From BOKV01 sp041987205 (GTDB taxonomy: Bacteria > Pseudomonadota > Alphaproteobacteria > Rhizobiales > Rhizobiaceae), in assembly GCA_041987205.1 (NCBI GenBank), contig JBHIWX010000022.1, positions 1 to 49,496 on the forward strand: DNA of 49,496 nucleotides, read 5' to 3'. Positions 25,920 to 34,880 of this stretch are shown here, piece after piece (positions within the stretch are counted from its first letter, which is position 1; each line of letters opens with the position of its first letter). The notes below the pieces were generated by a model that worked only from the letters and a program-made list of their open reading frames with translations, made no database searches and was not told the origin of the DNA. The translations under genes and the position numbers were made by a program.

Positions 25920-27055
25920 CCATTCGCCACGTCCAGCGCGAACTTTCGCCGCCCGTGCCACACGCAGCGCCTGACGAGGAATTTGTCGCGGCAAACCAGG
26001 CCCACAAGCGCTCGATGACGATCCAGCGCCTGCTCGACAACGGTGTCAGTTATCCGGACGCGGTCGCCTTTCACGATCTGGCCGATCGAAACGTTGCCTG
26101 GGCGGAGGCCGGCGAGTGGCTCGGCGAACGCAATCTCATGCGTGCGAATGAATCCATGGTGGGCGGCTTCACAAGGATTGCCAGCCAGCATTTCCTGCAT
26201 GCATGCGCCTGTTTCCGTTTTGCGCAAAGCGCGCATACCTTCGATACCGACGAGAAGAAGCGTCTTTATTCGAAGGTCATCGGCTCGTTTGCAAAAGCCG
26301 CGCCGATGCTCGATGCCGTGGCGGAAAAACTGGAACTGCCCTGTCGCGACGGAACGCTCTGCGGGTGGCTTCTCAGGCCGGCCAACGTTGCCAATCCACC
26401 GGTCGTCATCATCTTTGGAGGCGCGGATGGTTGGCGCGAATCCTATTACACGACCGGACTGCCATTGCTTGCGGAAGGCATCGCCATCTGTCTGCTCGAC
26501 GGTCCGGGCCAAGGCGAGAGCCGCATCTTCCGCAATCTCTACCTGACCCCATCCTTCACCGATGATTTCGCGGTCGCAGTCCGTCATCTGCAGACTCATG
26601 CCCACCTTTCCGGATCAGTATCGGTGTTCGGCAACTCGCTTGGCGGCTCGCTGGCCGCCACCATTGCCGCAAGCGTCGAAGGCATTGCCGCATGCTGCGT
26701 GAACGGCGGCAGCATCGCTCCGGTCGGGATGTCCGCGCGCTTCCCTCGCGTGCTCGATCGGGTTGCCGCCATGATGGGATCGGAAGACCGCAGCCAGGCA
26801 GATGCGCTGCTGCACGGCATGGATCTGCACGACAATGTGGCGTCGATCACCTGTCCGTTGCTTGTGCTGCATGGCGGAGAAGATCCGCTGTTCACCGTCA
26901 GTTCGGCGCAGGCGATTCTCGAGGGCGCAAATTCGACCGACAAGACGATGATCGTCTGGGACGATGGCGATCATTGCGTCTACAACCATGCCTTCGAACG
27001 CAATGCGTTGACGGCGGAATGGTTCGCCACGCGACTGACTGCCCGCAAGAACTGA
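25916..27055 (+). CDS. Alpha/beta hydrolase of the FrsA/2,6-dihydroxypseudooxynicotine hydrolase type
   Basis: 379 aa: a helical N-terminal cap (about 1-140), then an alpha/beta hydrolase core. Visible are IIFGGADGWRESYY (oxyanion region), LLDGPGQGES, the nucleophile in FGNSLGGSLA, the acid in LHGGEDPLF and the histidine in DDGDHCVYNH. Relatives include a carbon-carbon bond hydrolase of nicotine breakdown, so cleavage of a vinylogous or beta-diketone side chain is plausible. Translational coupling (ATGA overlap) with the MhpA-like hydroxylase implies a consecutive step. Confidence 0.85.
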   Translation: MTIRHVQRELSPPVPHAAPDEEFVAANQAHKRSMTIQRLLDNGVSYPDAVAFHDLADRNVAWAEAGEWLGERNLMRANESMVGGFTRIASQHFLHACACFRFAQSAHTFDTDEKKRLYSKVIGSFAKAAPMLDAVAEKLELPCRDGTLCGWLLRPANVANPPVVIIFGGADGWRESYYTTGLPLLAEGIAICLLDGPGQGESRIFRNLYLTPSFTDDFAVAVRHLQTHAHLSGSVSVFGNSLGGSLAATIAASVEGIAACCVNGGSIAPVGMSARFPRVLDRVAAMMGSEDRSQADALLHGMDLHDNVASITCPLLVLHGGEDPLFTVSSAQAILEGANSTDKTMIVWDDGDHCVYNHAFERNALTAEWFATRLTARKN

Positions 27056-27103
27056 TCAACCTTGAGCCTTGCCGGCGAAACGCCATTTCGCTAGCAAGAT
27101 TCA

Positions 27104-27883
27104 ATGAAAGGTCAGTCTCGCCTCCTAAGATTGCTGTTGCTGTTCACCGAAGACAAATACGCGCTTTCGGCCGAGGAGATCGCCGCGCAGCTCGGGACGA
27201 CGCTCAGCACGGTCTACAGGGATCTCAGCAAGCTGCGTGAATTGGGTTTCGTGGAGCCCTGGACCGGAGAAACCTTCATCCTTGGCGGCCAGATCAGCAT
27301 TCTCGATCGCATCTCCCGAATGGGCAATCCGCTCCTCGCCTCTGCGTCCGATGAAATGAAGCGGCTGGCGAACGCGACAGGACTGACGGTGACGCTCACG
27401 CGTCTCTATTTCGACTCGTTGATCGGTCTTGGCCATGTGACCGGCGACACGCAAGTCTCCATCGGATACGAGCGCGGCCAGATCGTGCCGTTGTTTCGCG
27501 GCTGCACCGGCAAGGTTCTGCTCGCCGCGATGCCGTGGCGCAGGCTCAAGCGCATCTACGGCAGCGGCGCCGGCGAAGCGAAAGCGGCGGGCCTCGGCGA
27601 CAGCTGGGAACAGTTCCTCAAAACGGTTCGCGACTATGGCAAACTGCCGTTCGTGTGGACCGAAGGCGAGGTCAATCCCGATAATGTGGCAATCGCCGCT
27701 GCCATTCACGGTCCCGACAAGGAACCGATCGGCAGCGTGACGCTGATCCTGCATCGCGCCGATGCGGGCAAGTTCGATTTCACCCACATCGAGCGCGAAC
27801 TGGTACGTTCCTGTGAGCAGGTGGAAGCACGGCTCGCCGGGGATTCCATCCGAAGTTCCGACGGCGCGACTGGCGTTTCCTGA
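27104..27883 (+). CDS. IclR family transcriptional regulator (second of two)
   Basis: 259 aa. The winged helix covers residues 1-65 (LSAEEIAAQLGTTLSTVYRDLSKLRELGFV) and the effector domain contains FRGCTGKVLLAAMPW and VAIAAAIHGPDKEPIGSV. It begins 48 bases after the hydrolase gene on the same strand, so it may be co-transcribed and control the hydroxylase/TRAP divergon. Having two IclR genes in one 12-kb cluster suggests two regulatory layers or two converging pathways. Confidence 0.88.
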   Translation: MKGQSRLLRLLLLFTEDKYALSAEEIAAQLGTTLSTVYRDLSKLRELGFVEPWTGETFILGGQISILDRISRMGNPLLASASDEMKRLANATGLTVTLTRLYFDSLIGLGHVTGDTQVSIGYERGQIVPLFRGCTGKVLLAAMPWRRLKRIYGSGAGEAKAAGLGDSWEQFLKTVRDYGKLPFVWTEGEVNPDNVAIAAAIHGPDKEPIGSVTLILHRADAGKFDFTHIERELVRSCEQVEARLAGDSIRSSDGATGVS

Positions 27884-28309
27884 CCAGCCTGAAAACAATT
27901 CGGCATGGCCGCCAAACGGAACCGGACTGGCGTCGCCCAAGGCGCAACGCGGTATCGTTCCAGGTCACGAACCCATGAACTTCAGCCTGCTCCAGACGCG
28001 ATGAAGCCAACGAATGCTCGTTGCGCTTGATCGCGCCCGGAAGTGGCTGGGAACAATCCCGAGAGGATCACAATCGTCGCCTTGGTCTGACAAATATCGT
28101 CTTTTGAGCAGCCCGGCCAACAATCTCGGCGTTTACATTCCAGGCGGCTCTTCATTATTTCTCGTTGTATTTCAATATTTTAATCAACTTACGGCTCAAT
28201 TCTCCACCTCTTCGGCGGCCGTGATTTCGCTTGTTGACTCACTCGCCAACCGGCTTTACGTGTTTTGGTCCAACAAATAGAGACGTGTCCTTCGGAGACT
28301 ATCCGGCAC
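27884..28309. other. Spacer with an AT-rich patch upstream of the GntR gene
   Basis: About 430 bases. The left part has ordinary composition and no gene. Bases about 28140-28200 are distinctly AT-rich for this GC-rich window, then TTGACT (28234-28239) and the palindrome at 28265 follow. This is probably the promoter of the sugar-transport regulator. Confidence 0.5.
28265..28273. promoter_or_regulatory. Short palindrome TTGGTCCAA upstream of the GntR gene
   Basis: A 9-base palindrome around a central T, 36 bases before the ATG. FadR-subfamily GntR proteins often bind sites of the form TGGTnnnACCA, so self-regulation is possible. The site is short and could occur by chance. Confidence 0.35.
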
Positions 28310-29044
28310 ATGGCGGCGAAAGCGGGTGTAAGCGATCAGGCGTTGGAGCTGCCGCCAGCAGCGCGGTCGGCCGTCGACACCGTGGTCCGCCAGATACGCC
28401 AACTGATATCCGAGGAAGGCCTCAAGGTCGGAGACAGTCTGCCGACCGAACGCGAACTGTGCGCCTCGTTCAATGCGAGCCGCAACACGATCCGCGAGGC
28501 GATGCGCATCCTCAAGGCCTATGGCATGGTCGAGGTCCGGCCCAAGGTCGGCGCCACGATCACCGACAACCGGATGTCCCGGGCCTTCGAACTCTTCTCG
28601 TTCAACACGATGGAGCTGTCGCGCAAGACCTTTGCCGACGTCCAGGCATTCAGGGATCTGCTCGAGGTGGGCTCCGTCGACCATTTGCTCGACAGGCTGA
28701 CCGACCGCGACATCGAAGACCTGTACCGGATCAACGAACAGCTTTCCGACATCGATGATTTGGATAAGGCCACGCAGATCGATTACGACTTCCACATCAG
28801 GCTGGTCTCGATCCTCGACAATGCTGCCATTCAGGATGTCTACACGGTGATGAAGCCGGTTATCCTGCGCATCATGAAGAAGGGAAAGACGCGCCGGTCG
28901 TTCGAGACGGACACCTTTTTCGAGCATCAGAGTGTGGTCGATGCGCTTGCCGCGCGCGACCGTCTTTCCTTTCAGTACCGGCTCCGCAACCACCTGATGT
29001 TCGGCTTCCGTTTTTTCAGCGGGGAGAGCGGCGACATGACTTGA
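28310..29044 (+). CDS. GntR family transcriptional regulator, FadR subfamily
   Basis: 244 aa from ATG 28310; an in-frame TTG at 28265 would overlap the palindrome and is less likely. The winged helix is at about 20-80 (LKVGDSLPTERELCASFNASRNTIREAMRILKAYGMV). The helical FCD effector domain follows, with the metal-binding pattern including DYDFHIRLV and the final RNHLMFGF. It directly precedes the CUT2 importer and lactonase genes on the same strand, so it likely controls them in response to a sugar acid or lactone. Confidence 0.9.
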   Translation: MAAKAGVSDQALELPPAARSAVDTVVRQIRQLISEEGLKVGDSLPTERELCASFNASRNTIREAMRILKAYGMVEVRPKVGATITDNRMSRAFELFSFNTMELSRKTFADVQAFRDLLEVGSVDHLLDRLTDRDIEDLYRINEQLSDIDDLDKATQIDYDFHIRLVSILDNAAIQDVYTVMKPVILRIMKKGKTRRSFETDTFFEHQSVVDALAARDRLSFQYRLRNHLMFGFRFFSGESGDMT

Positions 29045-29049
29045 GCGTT

Positions 29050-29071
29050 ACGGAACGCCAAGGCGTTCCGT
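29050..29071. promoter_or_regulatory. Perfect 10-bp inverted repeat between GntR and CUT2 binding protein genes
   Basis: ACGGAACGCC AA GGCGTTCCGT starts 5 bases after the GntR stop codon and ends 77 bases before the binding-protein start. There is no T-run after it. It could be an operator for the transport genes or a hairpin in their leader. Confidence 0.55.
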
Positions 29072-29148
29072 TCCAGTGCGGAGGCAGGTCGGCGTCGCCT
29101 GTCCGAGAGGAACCGTGTGTCGGCGCCACATCCATGGGAGGATATCAA

Positions 29149-30261
29149 ATGAAAGCCTTGTTGAATTGTACAGCGGCAGCAGCCGTGCTCGCGCTCTCGG
29201 CGCAACTCGCCTTCGCGGGTCCCAATGTCGTTTCGGGCCCGGGCGCCGATCCGGATTGCTTCGCGCCGCTTTCTGCGGAGACCAAGTATTTCCAGTGGCC
29301 GGCACGCGAGGGACCCTACAAGGTCGCCCTGGTGAACGGCTTCATCGCCAATGACTGGCGGGTCCAGATGATCGCGGTTGCCAAGGCCTATGCCGAGCAG
29401 CCCGAGATTGCCAAGGACCTGGCCGAGTTCAAGGTCATCTCCGTCGGAGAGGACATCGCCGCCCAGATCGCTGCCGCCAACAACTTCATCGACCAGGGGT
29501 TCGACGCGATCATCATCAACGCCAACAACACCGCCGCATTCGGCTCGGTGGTGCGCAAGGCAAATGACGCCAATGTCGTGGTGCTGAGCTTCGACAACGT
29601 CATCGACGATCCCAACCAGATCGCAATCAACGTCGACCAGAAGGGACTTGGCAAGGCGGCCGCCGAATTCCTGCTTTCCAAGACGGACGCCAATCCGGCG
29701 AAGTTCCTTCACGTGCGCGGTCCCGCCGGCCAGCCGGTCGACATCGCCCGCAACGAAGGCTTCCACGAGGTGATCGACGCTTCCGGTCGCACCGTCGAGG
29801 TGACCGACGTTGTCGGCAACTGGGCGCCGGGCGATGCGCAGAAGGTGACCGCCGACGCGATTGCCGCCGGCGGCGTGTTCGACGGCGTCTACGTCCAGGG
29901 CGGCACGCAGGGCGCGACCACCGCGCTGCTCGACAGCGGCCACAAGAAGGTGCCGATCACCGGTGAGACCGAGAACGCCTTCCGCCAGCTCTGCAACGCG
30001 GAGAGCATCGAGTGCCAGTCCGGCGGAACCGGCCCGGCCCAGTCCTCGGTGACGATCAAGACGGCGATCGCTGCCCTGAAAGGTGAAGTCATCCCGCAGG
30101 AGATCGCACTGCCGACCTCGATTTCCTACACGCCCTTCAAGGACGGCGTGGACGTCTTCCCCGCACTGCCGGGTAGCTTCTTCGCGGGCAACAATTTCGA
30201 GGCCTGCGACATCGGCTTCACGGCCGAGGAAATCGCCGCACAGACCGGTGAAAACAACTAA
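29149..30261 (+). CDS. Periplasmic substrate-binding protein of second CUT2 ABC importer
   Basis: 370 aa from ATG 29149 with GGGAGGATAT upstream. The Sec signal is MKALLNCTAAAAVLALSAQL, cleaved near LAFAG. The mature protein has the type 1 periplasmic-binding fold: KVALVNGFIANDWRVQM, then the FDAIIINANN strand-loop and VVLSFDNVIDDPNQIAINVD. The four cysteines in the mature part (DPDCF, LCNAE, IECQ, EACD) could form disulfides. It serves the ATPase and two permeases that follow. The ligand is unknown; the linked lactonase points to a sugar. Confidence 0.9.
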   Translation: MKALLNCTAAAAVLALSAQLAFAGPNVVSGPGADPDCFAPLSAETKYFQWPAREGPYKVALVNGFIANDWRVQMIAVAKAYAEQPEIAKDLAEFKVISVGEDIAAQIAAANNFIDQGFDAIIINANNTAAFGSVVRKANDANVVVLSFDNVIDDPNQIAINVDQKGLGKAAAEFLLSKTDANPAKFLHVRGPAGQPVDIARNEGFHEVIDASGRTVEVTDVVGNWAPGDAQKVTADAIAAGGVFDGVYVQGGTQGATTALLDSGHKKVPITGETENAFRQLCNAESIECQSGGTGPAQSSVTIKTAIAALKGEVIPQEIALPTSISYTPFKDGVDVFPALPGSFFAGNNFEACDIGFTAEEIAAQTGENN

Positions 30262-30278
30262 AAAAATCGACTGACCAA

Positions 30279-30312
30279 GGCGCCGCTGGCGAGTAAGCTC
30301 GCCGGCGGCGTC
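30279..30312 (+). promoter_or_regulatory. Stem-loop between CUT2 binding protein and ATPase genes
   Basis: A 15-position stem with two G-U pairs and a TAAG loop (core arms GCCGCTGGCGAG and CTCGCCGGCGGC), 17 bases after the binding-protein stop codon and without a T-run. It is an expected element for raising binding-protein mRNA over the downstream genes, as at 5256-5284. Confidence 0.7.
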
Positions 30313-30333
30313 CATTCTGCGGGAACTTACGAC

Positions 30334-31899
30334 GTGACGCATTCCGATTCCCAAACCCTGCTGCACATGTCCGGCATCTCCAAGCATTACGGCGGTGTCC
30401 GTGCGCTGGAGAATGTGAGCTTCGAAGCACGTCGAAGCTCCATTCATGCGCTGCTGGGCGAGAATGGCGCCGGCAAATCGACCTTGATCAAGGTGCTGTC
30501 AGGCGTGGTCCAGCCGGATTCGGGAACCATCGAGCTCGAGGGCAAGCCTGTCCGGTTCGCCAACCCGACCGAAGCCAACGACGCCGGCATCGCCTGCATC
30601 TTTCAAGAACTCTCGCTGCTCCCGGACCTGACCGTCGCCGACAATATCGGCATCACCCGCCCGCCGCGCCGCTTCGGTCTCATCGACCATCGCGCCCAGC
30701 GCCGCATGGCCGAGGAAGCGCTCGCCCGCGTCGGCGGCGAGAACATCGATCCGTCGTCGACCATCCGGGAATTGCCCCTGTCGCGGCGCCAGATGGTGGA
30801 AATCGCCAAGGCGCTCGCGCGCGATCCCAAGATTCTCATTCTCGACGAAGCCACGTCGGCACTGACCGCGGCGGACGTCGAGAAGGTATTCACCATGCTG
30901 CACCGGCTGCGCGAAGAGGGGATGTCGATCATCTACATCTCGCACCGCATGCACGAGATCGCCGAACTGGCCGACACCTGCACGGTCTATCGCAACGGCC
31001 GCAATGTCGAGACCTTCGAAGCCGGAACGAAATCCGACAATGCCATCGTCGAGATGATGATCGGTCGTGAATATGAAAGCGTGTTTCCACCCAAAAGCGA
31101 CAACAAGCCAAATTCCGAACCGGTGCTCAAGGTTCGCGATTTCTCTTGGCAGGGCGAGCTGAACGGCATCGATCTCGACGTCCGTCCCGGCGAGATCGTC
31201 GGTCTGGGCGGCCTCGACGGCCAAGGCCAGCGGCAATTGCTGCTCGGCCTTTTCGGCACGCTGATCGGCACGACGGGCACGGTGGAAATCGCCGGCAAGG
31301 GCGTGACCCTGTCGAGCCCGAAAAAGGCCAAGTCGGACGAGATCGGCATGGCGCTAATCCCGGAAGATCGCAAAGGCGAAGGCCTGATGCTGCCGATGAC
31401 CGTGCGCGAGAATCTCTCCTTCGCGGCCGTCGAGCAGGTGAGCCGTTTCGGCGTGGTCAATCTGGGTGCTGAGGAAAGAGCGATCGACGAGATGGTCGGC
31501 CTACTCAAGATCAAGTCCGATGGCATTGACGGGCCGGTGGGAGCGCTGTCGGGCGGCAACCAGCAGAAGGTGGTGATCGCCAAATGGCTGATGACGAAAC
31601 CGCGCATCATTCTGCTCAACGACCCGACCCGAGGTATCGATGTCGGTACCAAGCAGGAGATCTATCAGCTCCTGCAACGGCTTGCCGCCGATGGCGCGGC
31701 GATCCTTTTCTACTCGACCGATTATGACGAACTGATCGGCTGCTGCGACCGTGTCCTAGTCATGTATGCCGGAACCGTGGTTCGAACGTTGAGCGGAGAT
31801 CAGCTCAACGAGACCAATCTGGTTTCCGCGGCACTCAACCTTCCCGCCGGCCAGGACGCGCCGGGGGCAACTCCGACCGCACAGGGAGCCGCAACATGA
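30334..31899 (+). CDS. CUT2 ABC transporter double ATPase, RbsA/MglA-like
   Basis: 521 aa, the normal length for this class, with GTG start behind GGGAA. The first half has GENGAGKST, the degenerate signature LPLSRRQMVEIAKAL and ILILDEATSAL. The second half has a modified Walker A (GLDGQGQRQ), LSGGNQQKVVIAKWL and LLNDPTRGIDVG, where Asn-Asp replaces the usual Asp-Glu of Walker B, so the second site may hydrolyse poorly. It powers import with the next two permeases. Its stop overlaps the next start by four bases. Confidence 0.92.
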   Translation: MTHSDSQTLLHMSGISKHYGGVRALENVSFEARRSSIHALLGENGAGKSTLIKVLSGVVQPDSGTIELEGKPVRFANPTEANDAGIACIFQELSLLPDLTVADNIGITRPPRRFGLIDHRAQRRMAEEALARVGGENIDPSSTIRELPLSRRQMVEIAKALARDPKILILDEATSALTAADVEKVFTMLHRLREEGMSIIYISHRMHEIAELADTCTVYRNGRNVETFEAGTKSDNAIVEMMIGREYESVFPPKSDNKPNSEPVLKVRDFSWQGELNGIDLDVRPGEIVGLGGLDGQGQRQLLLGLFGTLIGTTGTVEIAGKGVTLSSPKKAKSDEIGMALIPEDRKGEGLMLPMTVRENLSFAAVEQVSRFGVVNLGAEERAIDEMVGLLKIKSDGIDGPVGALSGGNQQKVVIAKWLMTKPRIILLNDPTRGIDVGTKQEIYQLLQRLAADGAAILFYSTDYDELIGCCDRVLVMYAGTVVRTLSGDQLNETNLVSAALNLPAGQDAPGATPTAQGAAT

Positions 31900-32921
31900 G
31901 CGCGCCAGTGGAAACCGCCGGCGGCGAAGCTGGCCGCCAGCCGTCGAAACGCAGATGGCACCTCTCGGCGGTCCATCGCGGCGTTCTCCTCTCGGTCGGG
32001 ATATTCGCGGTGATGTTCACGGTCTATGGCCTGAAGCAGCCCGTCGGCCTGACGCCGAACGTCATCAACACCGCCGCCAACAAGGGCGCGCTGCTTGCCC
32101 TGGTTGCGATGGCACAGACCCTGCCGGTCCTGACCGGCGGCCTCGATCTGTCGGTCGGCGCGATCTTCGTTCTGACCAACTGCCTGGCCTCGACGATCAT
32201 GGTCGGCGACCCGCTCTCGACGGCGCTCGGCATTGTCGGTGTCCTGCTGGCGGGGCTTTTATGCGGCGCGATCAACGGCATCATCATCGTCTATGGCCGC
32301 CTGCAGCCGCTCATCGTCACGCTGGCCATGGGTGCCGTGTATTTCGGGATAGCGCTGGCGCTGCGTCCGCAGCCGGGCGGGTCGGTCAATTTCGAACTGG
32401 CCGACTTCATGACCCGCTCGACCTATGCGGTGCCGCACACGGTTGTCCTTTTGTTGCTGGTTGTTATCTTCATCTGGATCCCCTACCGGCGATCGGTGCT
32501 GGGACGTGCCGCCTTTGCCATCGGCTCGGCCGAGCAGGCGGCCTACATGTCCGGCGTACCGATCGACAGGGCGCGGGTCCTGGCATACACGCTGTCCGGC
32601 CTGCTCGCGGCGATCGGCGGAATTCTGCTGACGGCGATCACCTATTCGGGCGCAGCCAAAATGGCGATCGCCAACGACTACACGCTCAATTCCATCGGCG
32701 CGGTCGTGATCGGCGGCACCTCGCTCTTCGGTGGCGTGGGCAGCGCCATCGGCTCGATCTTCGGCGCATTCGTCATGCGCACCGTCGGCGATCTGCTGAT
32801 CGTCTTCGACATCAATCCCGTTCTGCAACCCCTGTTCGTCGGCATCGTCCTGCTTGCCGCGGTCAGCATCGGGTCGCTGCGCGTGCTGCGCATCAAGAAC
32901 AAGCTGGACCTTTACCGGTAG
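31896..32921 (+). CDS. CUT2 ABC transporter permease (first of two)
   Basis: 341 aa, polytopic, RbsC-like: LTGGLDLSVGAIFVLTN, then IGSAEQAAYMSGVPIDRARV, and IGGTSLFGGVGSAIGS near the end. About 25 basic, hydrophilic residues precede the first membrane segment. It is coupled to the ATPase gene by an ATGA overlap and followed after 10 bases by a second permease gene, so the pore is probably a heterodimer. Confidence 0.9.
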   Translation: MSAPVETAGGEAGRQPSKRRWHLSAVHRGVLLSVGIFAVMFTVYGLKQPVGLTPNVINTAANKGALLALVAMAQTLPVLTGGLDLSVGAIFVLTNCLASTIMVGDPLSTALGIVGVLLAGLLCGAINGIIIVYGRLQPLIVTLAMGAVYFGIALALRPQPGGSVNFELADFMTRSTYAVPHTVVLLLLVVIFIWIPYRRSVLGRAAFAIGSAEQAAYMSGVPIDRARVLAYTLSGLLAAIGGILLTAITYSGAAKMAIANDYTLNSIGAVVIGGTSLFGGVGSAIGSIFGAFVMRTVGDLLIVFDINPVLQPLFVGIVLLAAVSIGSLRVLRIKNKLDLYR

Positions 32922-32931
32922 GACCGTCGAG

Positions 32932-33933
32932 ATGAGTGCTTTGCAAACACTGTTCAGGCAGTTCGACCGGGCAACGCTGATCGCCTTTGCCTGCATCCTC
33001 GTGCTGCTCCTGATCGGCGCACTGGCCGAACCGGCATTCCTTTCGCCGCAATATCTGGTGCAGCAGCTTCACGTCGCCTCGTTTCTCGGGGTCGTCGCCA
33101 CCGGCGTCATGCTGGTCATCCTGCTCGGCCATATCGACCTGTCGATCCCCTGGACGATCGGCGTCGGCGGCATGATGGCAACGGCCGCACCCGGCATTCT
33201 CGGGCCTGAACTGGGCGTGCCGCTGGCCATTCCGTTCGGGATTTTCTGCGGGATGATCATCGGCTGCATCAACGGGCTGGGCGTCGCCTATCTCCGAGCG
33301 CCGGCCATGATCTTCACCCTTGGCATGAATGCGGTGGCGCAGGGGCTGATGGTCTATCACACCGGTGGCTTCGCACCCCAGAACACGGCGACGCCATTCA
33401 TGCGCGAACTCACCGTCGGCCATCTCGTGCCCGGGGTTCCCAACCCGCTGCTGATCTGGATCGTGCTGGGCGCGGTGACCATGTTCATGCTCAACCGAAC
33501 GACACTGGGCCGGCAGATCTACGCGATCGGCAACCAGGAGCGCGCCGTGTTCCTGAGCGGCGTCGATACCCGCCGGGTAATCCTGATCTGCTTCGTGATC
33601 TCGGGCGCCTGCGCGGCCTTCACCGGAATTCTGCTGGCCGGCTGGGCGAACCGGTCCTACCAGGCGATGGGCGATCCCTATCTCCTGCCGACCATCGCTG
33701 CCATCATTCTCGGCGGCACGAATGTGCTGGGCGGCCGGGGCAAATATTTCGGCACGGTGGCCGGCGTGATCCTGATCACGATCCTGCAATCCATGCTGTC
33801 AGTGGTGCAGCCGCAGCGCTATTTCGCACAGCTTGGCCTCGATCTGCCCGCCGACACCTTTCGTCAGGTCGTGTTCGGCGTCGTGATCATCGGCATGCTT
33901 CTGCTCTATGGCCGCCAGAAACTGGTCCGGTGA
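32932..33933 (+). CDS. CUT2 ABC transporter permease (second of two)
   Basis: 333 aa from ATG 32932 with AGGA upstream. RbsC-like motifs: ILLGHIDLSIPWTIGVGG, IGNQERAVFLSGVDTRRV and ILGGTNVLGGRGKYFG. It differs clearly from the first permease, as expected for a heterodimeric channel. It is followed closely by the lactonase gene, so import and lactone opening are likely co-expressed. Confidence 0.9.
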   Translation: MSALQTLFRQFDRATLIAFACILVLLLIGALAEPAFLSPQYLVQQLHVASFLGVVATGVMLVILLGHIDLSIPWTIGVGGMMATAAPGILGPELGVPLAIPFGIFCGMIIGCINGLGVAYLRAPAMIFTLGMNAVAQGLMVYHTGGFAPQNTATPFMRELTVGHLVPGVPNPLLIWIVLGAVTMFMLNRTTLGRQIYAIGNQERAVFLSGVDTRRVILICFVISGACAAFTGILLAGWANRSYQAMGDPYLLPTIAAIILGGTNVLGGRGKYFGTVAGVILITILQSMLSVVQPQRYFAQLGLDLPADTFRQVVFGVVIIGMLLLYGRQKLVR

Positions 33934-33974
33934 CCCAGAGGGAAGAAATTTCGGCGTGACATCGGGAGAACGCA

Positions 33975-34880
33975 GTGCCTGCAAAAGACTATGATGTTCG
34001 CGACGAGCGTTTCGCGAAGCTGATCCACCAGAATGCCGGGCCGGAACTGCTGTGGAGCGGCGGCCGCTGGACGGAAGGGCCGGTCTATTTTCCCGCCGGC
34101 CGCTACGTCATCTTTTCCGACATCCCGAACGACCGCATCCTGCGTTGGGACGAGATGAACTGCGAAGTCGCCGTTTTCGAGAAGCCGAGCCGCAACCAGA
34201 ACGGTCACACGATCGATCGCGAAGGCAGGCTGATCGCCTGCGAGCACCGCAGCCGATGCGTAAGCCGCTATGAAATCGACGGCAGCCGTACCGTGCTGGC
34301 TTCCCAATATGACGGCAAGCGGCTCAATTCCCCCAATGACGTCGTGGTCAAGTCCGATGGTTCGATCTGGTTCACGGATCCTTCCTACGGCATCGACAGC
34401 GATTACGAAGGCGACGCGGCGCCGATGGAGCAGGACGGCCGGCATGTCTACCGGATCGCGCCGGACGGCGGCATCACGCGCGTCATCGACGACATGAAAC
34501 AGCCGAACGGGCTGGCATTCTCGCCCGACGAATCCGTTCTCTTCGTCGCCGATACCGGCAAGACGCATTTCCCCGACTGCGAGCCGAAAATACGCCGCTA
34601 CCCGGTCGCCCCGGACGGTGCGTCAGTCGGCGCCGGAGAGGATTTCGTCTTTTGCGACTCAGGCCTGTTCGACGGTTTCCGCCTCGACACGCAGGGCAAT
34701 ATGTGGTCGTCGGCGGCGGATGGGGTGCACTGCTTCGCCCCCGACGGCACGCTGCTCGGCAAAATCCTGATCGATGAGGTGGTCGCTAATCTCTGTTTCG
34801 GCGGCCCCAAGCGAAACCGTCTTTTCATCTGCGCCACGACCTCCCTGCGCTCGATTTATGTGAATGCGCAGGGGGTATGA
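33975..34880 (+). CDS. SMP-30/gluconolactonase-like sugar lactone hydrolase
   Basis: 301 aa six-bladed beta-propeller of the SMP-30/regucalcin/gluconolactonase family. Metal-site residues are visible: Glu in WTEGPVYF, Asn in NSPNDVVVKSDG and Asp in GLFDGFRLDTQGNMWS. It opens an aldonolactone to the sugar acid with a divalent metal. Start is GTG with GGGAGAA upstream. It is the last gene of the CUT2 run, implying that a sugar is imported and oxidised by a dehydrogenase not encoded here. Confidence 0.9.
   Translation: MPAKDYDVRDERFAKLIHQNAGPELLWSGGRWTEGPVYFPAGRYVIFSDIPNDRILRWDEMNCEVAVFEKPSRNQNGHTIDREGRLIACEHRSRCVSRYEIDGSRTVLASQYDGKRLNSPNDVVVKSDGSIWFTDPSYGIDSDYEGDAAPMEQDGRHVYRIAPDGGITRVIDDMKQPNGLAFSPDESVLFVADTGKTHFPDCEPKIRRYPVAPDGASVGAGEDFVFCDSGLFDGFRLDTQGNMWSSAADGVHCFAPDGTLLGKILIDEVVANLCFGGPKRNRLFICATTSLRSIYVNAQGV

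Noticed and set aside
28014..28280. Frame reading NNLGVYIPGG, faintly like histidinol dehydrogenase
   Set aside because: The match is only a short GVY-PGG word; nothing before or after fits, and the stretch is AT-rich promoter-like DNA.
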